A DNA stretch of 30,247 bases from JBDTYT01 sp040005555 (lineage in GTDB: Bacteria > Actinomycetota > UBA4738 > HRBIN12): the NCBI GenBank assembly GCA_040005555.1, contig JBDTYT010000013.1, forward strand, positions 1-30,247, read 5' to 3'. How positions within the stretch are numbered: position 1 is the first letter of the stretch; the number at the start of each line of letters is the position of its first letter. The notes beneath the pieces are model-generated. The model saw only the letters and a program-made list of their open reading frames with translations. It made no database searches and was not told the origin of the DNA. Position numbers and translations under genes: made by a program. Shown here piece after piece: positions 23,381-30,247 of the stretch.

Positions 23381-25543
23381 CTACTCGCCGCGTACGCGGG
23401 CAACGATCTCCTTGGAGATCTGTGCGGGAACCTCGTGGTAGGCGCTCAGCTGCATCGGGGAGTGTGCCGCGCGGCCCTGCGTGCGCGAGCGCAGATCGGT
23501 CGCGTAGCCGAACAGCTCGGCCAGCGGGACCAGCACGCGGATGACCTTCGAGTTGCCCTGCTCGTCGATGTGCTCGATGCGGCCACGGCGCGAGGTGATG
23601 TCGCCCATGACCTCGCCCATGAACTCCTCGGGCGTGAGGACCTCGAACTCCATGACGGGCTCGAGCAGCACGGGATCGGCGCGGCGCACGGCCTCCTTCA
23701 GCACCATGCTGCCGGCGATCTTGAAGGCCATCTCGGACGAGTCGACCTCGTGGTACGACCCGTCGACGAGCGTGGCTCGGACGTCCACGAGGGGGTAGCC
23801 GGCCAGCACGCCGGACTCCATCGCCTCCTGGATGCCGTGGTCGACAGCGGGGATGTATTCGCGGGGGATGTCGCCGCCCGTGATCTTGTTCACGAACTCG
23901 TAGCCACCGCCCTGGCCCGTGGGCTCGAGGTCGATGTACACATGCGCGAACTGGCCGCGGCCACCGGTCTGGCGAGCGAACTTCATCTCGACCTTCTGCA
24001 CGGCCTTGCGGATCGTCTCGCGGTAGGCGACCTGCGGCTTGCCGACGTTCGCGTCGACGTTGAACTCACGCCGGAGGCGGTCGACGATGATGTCGAGGTG
24101 CAGCTCTCCCATCCCGGAGATGACGGTTTGCCCGGTCTCGTCGTCGAACTTCACGACGAACGTAGGGTCCTCGTCGGAGAGCTTCTGCAGCCCGGCGCCG
24201 AGTTTGTCCTGATCGGCTTTCGTCTTCGGCTCGACCGCCACCGAGATGACCGGCGTCGGGAAGCTGATCGACTCGAGCACGATCGGGTTCGCTGGGTCGG
24301 CGAGCGTGTCGCCCGTGGTCGAGTGCTTGAGCCCCACCACGGCCACGATGTCACCGGTGAACGCTGCCTCAAGGTCCTCGCGGTGGTTCGCGTGCATCTG
24401 GAGGATGCGGCCGATGCGCTCCTTGCGGTCCTTCGTGGAGTTCTCGATGTGCGAGCCCGCGCGCAGCACGCCGGAATAGACGCGCACGTACGTGAGGCGT
24501 CCGACGAACGGGTCGGACATGATCTTGAAGACCAGTCCGGAGAACGGCTCGGTGTCCAACGGCTCGCGAACGGCGTGTTCGCCCTTCGGCGTATGTCCCT
24601 CGACGGGCAGGACGTCGACCGGCGAGGGCAGGAACGCGACGACCGAGTCCAGGAGGGGCTGGATCGCCTTGTTCTTGAAGGCGCTGCCGCAGAGCACCGG
24701 GACGCCCTCGTTCGCGAGCGTCGCACGCCGGATCGCCCGGCGGAGCTCGTCCTTGCCGGGTTCCTGCTCGTGTACGAACTTGTCCATGAGGGACTCGTCG
24801 TGGTCGGCGAGCTTCTCGAACAGGTCGTGATGAGCCTGGGCGGCCGCGTCCTGGTACTCGGCGGGGATCGGCTCGTCCTCCCACTCCTCGCCCATCTCGC
24901 CCATCCACCGGAGCGCGCGCATCTCGACGACATCGATCACGCCGATGAAGGCGGACTCGGAGCCCCACGGCAGCTGCAGGACCAGCGGGTTCGCGGCCAG
25001 ACGGTCGACCATCATGGCCACGGTGCGCGTGAAGTCGGCGCCGGTTCGGTCCATCTTGTTCACGAAGCAGATGCGCGGGACGGCGTAACGGTCCGCCTGG
25101 CGCCACACCGTCTCGGTCTGCGGCTCGACACCCGCGACGGCGTCGAACACCGCGACCGCGCCGTCGAGCACGCGCAGCGAGCGCTCGACCTCGACGGTGA
25201 AGTCGACGTGGCCGGGCGTGTCGATGATGTTGATCCAGTGGTCCTTCCACACGCACGTGGTGGCGGCCGACGTGATCGTGATCCCGCGCTCGCGCTCCTG
25301 GACCATCCAGTCCATCTGCGCGGTGCCCTCGTGGACCTCACCGATCTTGTACGCCTTGCCCGTGTAATAGAGGATCCGCTCGGTCGTGGTGGTCTTGCCG
25401 GCGTCGATATGCGCCATGATCCCGATGTTCCGGGTGCGCGCGAGCGGGTACTCCCGAAGGACGAGGTTCTTGCCCCCGGGTTGCCGGCCCTTGTTCTCGG
25501 GTATCGCTTCTGCCACGTTCAGGTCCTCTGCCGGAGTCGCCAC
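23381..25543 (-). CDS. fusA: Elongation factor G
   Basis: GTPase for translocation and, with RRF, ribosome recycling. The 720-residue protein has G1 AHIDAGKT (44-51), ERERGITITSAATT (switch 1), DTPGHVDF (G3) and NKMDRTGADF (G4). Domains II-V follow, including YRETIRKAVQKVEMKFARQTGGRGQFAHV (split) and EVMGDITSRRGRI. About 25 extra residues (DLNVAEAIPENKGRQPGGKN) precede the usual N-terminus. GTG at 25543 is chosen because MATPAEDL resembles actinobacterial EF-G; GTG at 25519 also has a good ribosome site. Confidence 0.97.
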   Translation of the reverse strand: MATPAEDLNVAEAIPENKGRQPGGKNLVLREYPLARTRNIGIMAHIDAGKTTTTERILYYTGKAYKIGEVHEGTAQMDWMVQERERGITITSAATTCVWKDHWINIIDTPGHVDFTVEVERSLRVLDGAVAVFDAVAGVEPQTETVWRQADRYAVPRICFVNKMDRTGADFTRTVAMMVDRLAANPLVLQLPWGSESAFIGVIDVVEMRALRWMGEMGEEWEDEPIPAEYQDAAAQAHHDLFEKLADHDESLMDKFVHEQEPGKDELRRAIRRATLANEGVPVLCGSAFKNKAIQPLLDSVVAFLPSPVDVLPVEGHTPKGEHAVREPLDTEPFSGLVFKIMSDPFVGRLTYVRVYSGVLRAGSHIENSTKDRKERIGRILQMHANHREDLEAAFTGDIVAVVGLKHSTTGDTLADPANPIVLESISFPTPVISVAVEPKTKADQDKLGAGLQKLSDEDPTFVVKFDDETGQTVISGMGELHLDIIVDRLRREFNVDANVGKPQVAYRETIRKAVQKVEMKFARQTGGRGQFAHVYIDLEPTGQGGGYEFVNKITGGDIPREYIPAVDHGIQEAMESGVLAGYPLVDVRATLVDGSYHEVDSSEMAFKIAGSMVLKEAVRRADPVLLEPVMEFEVLTPEEFMGEVMGDITSRRGRIEHIDEQGNSKVIRVLVPLAELFGYATDLRSRTQGRAAHSPMQLSAYHEVPAQISKEIVARVRGE

Positions 25544-25568
25544 GGTTCATCGACCCCTCTCGCGAAAC

Positions 25569-25587
25569 GCCGGGCCCTTGGCCCGGC
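25569..25587 (-). other. Hairpin between rpsG and fusA
   Basis: GCCGGGCC (25569-25576) and GGCCCGGC (25580-25587) form an eight-pair stem with a three-base loop in the 62-base rpsG-fusA gap. A weak GUUUC follows on the transcript. It may set the rpsG to fusA expression ratio or protect the upstream mRNA. Confidence 0.45.
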
Positions 25588-25605
25588 TCGGAAGCTGCGT
25601 CTCGA

Positions 25606-26076
25606 TCACCATCGGTAGTGCGCGAACGCCTTGTTCGCCTCGGCCATCTTGTGCATGTCCTCGCGCCGCTTCACCGAGACGCCGGTGCCGTTCGACGCGT
25701 CCATGATCTCGCCGACGAGCCGCTCCGCCATCGAGTGCTCCTTGCGGGCGCGCGAGTTGTTCACCAGCCACCGCAGCGCGAGCGTGGTGCCGCGGCCCGG
25801 GCGAACCTCGATGGGCACCTGGTAGTTCGCGCCGCCAACGCGGCGAGACTTGACCTCGAGCATGGGCCGCACGTTCTCGACGGCCTTTTTCAGCGTGATC
25901 ACGGGGTCGTTCGCCGTGCGCTCGCTGATGACCTCGAGGGCTTTGTAGACGGTGCGCTCGGACAATGTCTTCTTGCCGTCCAGAAGCACCTTGTTGATCA
26001 ACTGCGTGACCAGCACGTTCTGGTAGACCGGGTCCGGCTGGATGTCGCGCCGTACGGCAGGGCCCTTGCGCGGCAC
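25606..26076 (-). CDS. rpsG: 30S ribosomal protein S7
   Basis: S7 starts assembly of the small-subunit head and in E. coli represses the str operon. From the GTG at 26076 the protein is 156 residues, the standard length: PRKGPAVRRDIQPDPVYQN, LINKVLLDGKKTLSERTVYKAL, VGGANYQVPIEVRPGRG, and RREDMHKMAEANKAFAHYRW. Two bases separate it from the rpsL stop. Confidence 0.97.
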   Translation of the reverse strand: MPRKGPAVRRDIQPDPVYQNVLVTQLINKVLLDGKKTLSERTVYKALEVISERTANDPVITLKKAVENVRPMLEVKSRRVGGANYQVPIEVRPGRGTTLALRWLVNNSRARKEHSMAERLVGEIMDASNGTGVSVKRREDMHKMAEANKAFAHYRW

Positions 26077-26078
26077 GG

Positions 26079-26453
26079 TTACTCGCCGCCCTTCTTGGCA
26101 CCGTATCGCGAGCGGGCCTTCTTCCTGTCCTTGACGCCCGCGGTGTCGAGGGTGCCGCGGATGATCTTGTAGCGCACGCCCGGCAGGTCGCGAACGCGAC
26201 CGGCGCGCACGAGCACGATGGAGTGCTCCTGCAGGTTGTGGCCGACGCCCGGGATATAGGCGGTGATCTCGATCCCGGACGTCAGTCGAACACGAGCGAC
26301 CTTGCGGAGTGCGGAGTTCGGCTTCTTGGGAGTCGTGGTGTAGACGCGAGTGCAGACACCCCGGCGCTGAGGAGACCCCTTGAGCGCGGGGCTCTTGGTC
26401 TTGGCGCGTGGGCGCTTTCGACCGTTCCTGACCAGTTGCTCGATCGTGGGCAT
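26079..26453 (-). CDS. rpsL: 30S ribosomal protein S12 (Arg at position 88)
   Basis: S12 controls decoding accuracy and is the streptomycin-target protein. The 124-residue protein reads MPTIEQLVRNGRKRPRAKTK, GSPQRRGVCTRVYTTTPKKPN, and HNLQEHSIVLVRAGRVRDLPG. Lys43 (mycobacterial numbering) is normal, but residue 88 is Arg (codon CGC) instead of the usual Lys, and residue 84 is Ala instead of Gly. Asp89 is kept. ATG at 26453 gives the family N-terminus, though the nearest ribosome-like site (AAAGGA) is about 20 bases away. A GTG at 26471 would add six residues. Confidence 0.96.
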   Translation of the reverse strand: MPTIEQLVRNGRKRPRAKTKSPALKGSPQRRGVCTRVYTTTPKKPNSALRKVARVRLTSGIEITAYIPGVGHNLQEHSIVLVRAGRVRDLPGVRYKIIRGTLDTAGVKDRKKARSRYGAKKGGE

Positions 26454-26516
26454 AGGTCTGTCGTCTTCCACGCTTCCTTTGCCGAGTTCCCGTCACGGTT
26501 TCCCGCGGGGGCCCAT

Positions 26517-26545
26517 GAAGAAAAGCCGGACCGCGGGCCCGGCTT
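26517..26545 (-). terminator. Intrinsic terminator in the rpsL leader
   Basis: On the minus strand AAGCCGGGCC (26545-26536), loop CGC, and GGTCCGGCTT (26532-26523) form a ten-pair stem (one G-U), followed by TTCTTC so that the transcript reads UUUUCUU. It lies about 95 bases into the leader and about 65 bases before rpsL. It is the clearest U-tailed terminator in the window. Confidence 0.65.
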
Positions 26546-26600
26546 CCAGGTGAAACGCCTGGTAGGCGCAGGTTTTCCCCTCGGAGAACCCCCTGGAAGC
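26542..26600 (-). promoter_or_regulatory. Candidate antiterminator stem competing with the rpsL leader terminator
   Basis: GCTTCCAGG (minus strand, 26600-26592) is an exact reverse complement of CCTGGAAGC (26550-26542). The second arm shares four bases (26545-26542) with the foot of the terminator, so the two structures compete. A smaller CCAGG-N7-CCTGG hairpin (26562-26546) competes with the antiterminator. The signal sensed is unknown. The overlap removes only the lower four pairs of the terminator, so a six-pair core could remain. Confidence 0.5.
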
Positions 26601-26644
26601 ACGCTAGATGCCGAGCACGCCTGCCGCACTCGACGCGACCGGTA

Positions 26645-26674
26645 AAACTACTAGGCACGAGCCGTGCGTGTCAA
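26645..26674 (-). promoter_or_regulatory. Promoter for the rpsL (str-S10-spc) operon
   Basis: On the minus strand a consensus TTGACA (26674-26669), 18-base spacer and TAGTTT (26650-26645). Predicted start near 26638, giving a leader of about 185 bases with the attenuator-like structures. This is the only good promoter found for the long operon down to map. Confidence 0.7.
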
Positions 26675-26806
26675 TGAACGCTGCACGACCGCCCCGCAAG
26701 GGTACCCGATATGCCTGCGGGACGACGAGACCTGGTCGGGCGCGATCCGTCGGGCGGGACCTCGGGCGGGAACCTCGCGCGCGACCCGTCGGAAGCGAGC
26801 TCTCCC

Positions 26807-26926
26807 CGGGTCGCGCGACCCGTCAGCCGGCTGCTGGTTCTGGGATGTCAGTCTCCTAACGATTGGCCGATCCTGGAGATATTCGATGTCAGAAAGCTGA
26901 CCTCTCCAGGACGTCAGCCTCCTGAC
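26807..26926. repeat. Cluster of palindromes between rpsL and the MarR gene
   Basis: Four GTCAG-N4-CTGAC-like sites start at 26822 (right half CTGCT), 26847 (CTAAC), 26888 (perfect) and 26913 (perfect, six-pair with flanks). Start-to-start distances are 25, 41 and 25. A 16-base perfect palindrome centred on TCGCGCGA occupies 26807-26822. An outer inverted repeat TCCTGGAG (26871-26878) / CTCCAGGA (26904-26911) encloses the third site. GCGACCCGTC occurs at 26781 and 26815, with a variant at 26742. No convincing promoter was found inside. Likely an operator array, possibly for the adjacent MarR protein. Confidence 0.55.
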
Positions 26927-27037
26927 GAGTGTCGCGAAGAGGAGGGGAAACTGCTCCGGCGAGCTCGTGGCGGCGCGCCGGAACGAACGCCGACCGCTGC
27001 GGCCCTCCGTGTCGGCAGCTCGCGATATGTATCTCGG

Positions 27038-27539
27038 GTGAGCGAAGGGCACGCACGTTCGACACCGGCCGAATACGAAGCACCGGCCGAGCCGACGTGG
27101 GGGCCGACGGCGTGGGATCTCGTGACGAGGCTCCGACAGGTGCATCACATCCTGCAGTTGTCGCTCGACCACGCGCTCGAGAACGAAGGGCTTTCGTTCG
27201 CGCAGGTCGAGGTGATGGCGGAGCTCGGCGACCGTCCGAACCTGCACGCGGGGGCGATCGCCCGGCGGCTCGGCATCCGGCGACAGTCCGCGCACGCCCT
27301 GCTCACGAAGCTCCACGCCATGGGGTTGGTCGCGGTGATGCCGAGGAAAGAGGGCGTTCGATGCGCCTATCTCACGGACATCGGAAAGACCGTGGCATGG
27401 CGGTGCATGGACGCGCTTCAGCCGGGGATCGGGGGGCTCAGCCGCCTGACGGCGGCCGAGCAGCGCCGGATCCTCCGGGACGCTGGACGACGTCGAGGCG
27501 GCCCTCAGGCCGCCTCGACGTCGCTGGTGGTTCGACTAG
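27038..27539 (+). CDS. MarR-family transcriptional regulator with apparent +1 frameshift near its end
   Basis: Winged-helix regulator. Residues 1-148 are read in one frame from GTG 27038. They contain a dimerisation helix (WDLVTRLRQVHHILQLSLDHAL), the wHTH (HAGAIARRLGIRRQSAHALLTKLHAMGL) and the wing (MPRKEGVRCAYLTDIGKTV). After ILRD at 27481 the frame stays open and runs antisense into rpoC. Skipping base 27482 restores a natural ending LDDVEAALRPPRRRWWFD and a TAG at 27537-27539. So there is either a single-base error, a real frameshift mutation, or frameshifting; a 16-pair hairpin begins six bases after the shift point. No ribosome site is seen at the GTG, and the start could lie elsewhere. 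Ligand unknown. Confidence 0.62.
27488..27523. terminator. Strong hairpin after rpoC, inside the 3' end of the MarR gene
   Basis: 27488-27503 and 27508-27523 are exact reverse complements: 16 pairs around a four-base loop. On the minus strand it begins 18 bases after the rpoC stop; on the plus strand it ends 13 bases before the MarR TAG. There is no T run. Likely terminates rpoB-rpoC transcription and shields the MarR and rpsL regulatory region. Confidence 0.65.
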
Positions 27540-27541
27540 CC

Positions 27542-30247
<2,706 letters not shown>

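Noticed and set aside
23435..25618. A 727-codon open frame antisense to fusA
   Set aside because: Mirrors fusA codon structure; no recognisable domain and fusA is unambiguous.
26523..26640. A leader peptide for the rpsL attenuator
   Set aside because: No ATG-started frame with a ribosome site lies before the terminator, so a leader-peptide mechanism is not supported.

Overview
The window is GC-rich DNA from an actinobacterium-like genome (Actinomycetota, probably an uncultured or deep-branching line). The evidence is the gene order rpoC / rpsL-rpsG-fusA-tuf-rpsJ...secY-adk-map-infA-rpmJ-rpsM-rpsK-rpoA-rplQ-truA / rplM-rpsI, the frequent GTG starts, the zinc-type S14 and L36, and promoters with TANNNT -10 boxes. 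I cannot place it below phylum from sequence alone.

Layout, in plus coordinates. (1) 1-970: minus-strand arsR-arsM arsenic operon, with arsM cut by the window edge. (2) 983-1285: small plus-strand DUF2007-type protein. (3) 1293-2484: rplM-rpsI with its own promoter; L13 carries a long Lys/Ala/Thr tail. (4) 2500-5685: accessory island of a TauE-like permease and an orphan PAS histidine kinase (minus), then a TetR regulator and a GlsB/YeaQ-like membrane protein (plus). Matching palindromes lie in the divergent kinase and tetR promoters. (5) 5705-9226: truA, rplQ, rpoA, rpsK, rpsM, rpmJ and infA on the minus strand, driven by a promoter before infA. rpsD is not between rpsK and rpoA. (6) 9239-9909: a plus-strand AbrB/RelE-type toxin-antitoxin pair sitting antiparallel between infA and map. 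(7) 9924-26453: an unbroken minus-strand str-S10-spc operon from rpsL through map, with many ATGA or GTGA stop/start overlaps. (8) 26454-27037: a 584-base regulatory region with a leader attenuator, the rpsL promoter and a cluster of palindromes. (9) 27038-27539: plus-strand MarR-family gene with an apparent frameshift, ending in a 16-bp hairpin shared with the end of rpoC. (10) 27542-30247: 3' part of rpoC.

Most genes make the ribosome, the translation factors, RNA polymerase alpha and beta', and the secretion and N-terminal maturation machinery (SecY, Map). The unusual material is regulatory or in protein tails. The main items are an attenuator-like rpsL leader, a palindrome array beside the MarR gene, a toxin-antitoxin module inside the ribosomal cluster, a TetR/kinase divergent switch, an S12 with Arg at the streptomycin-resistance position 88, and long low-complexity tails on L13, L29 and S3. 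I saw no tRNA, rRNA, CRISPR array, insertion sequence or replication origin.
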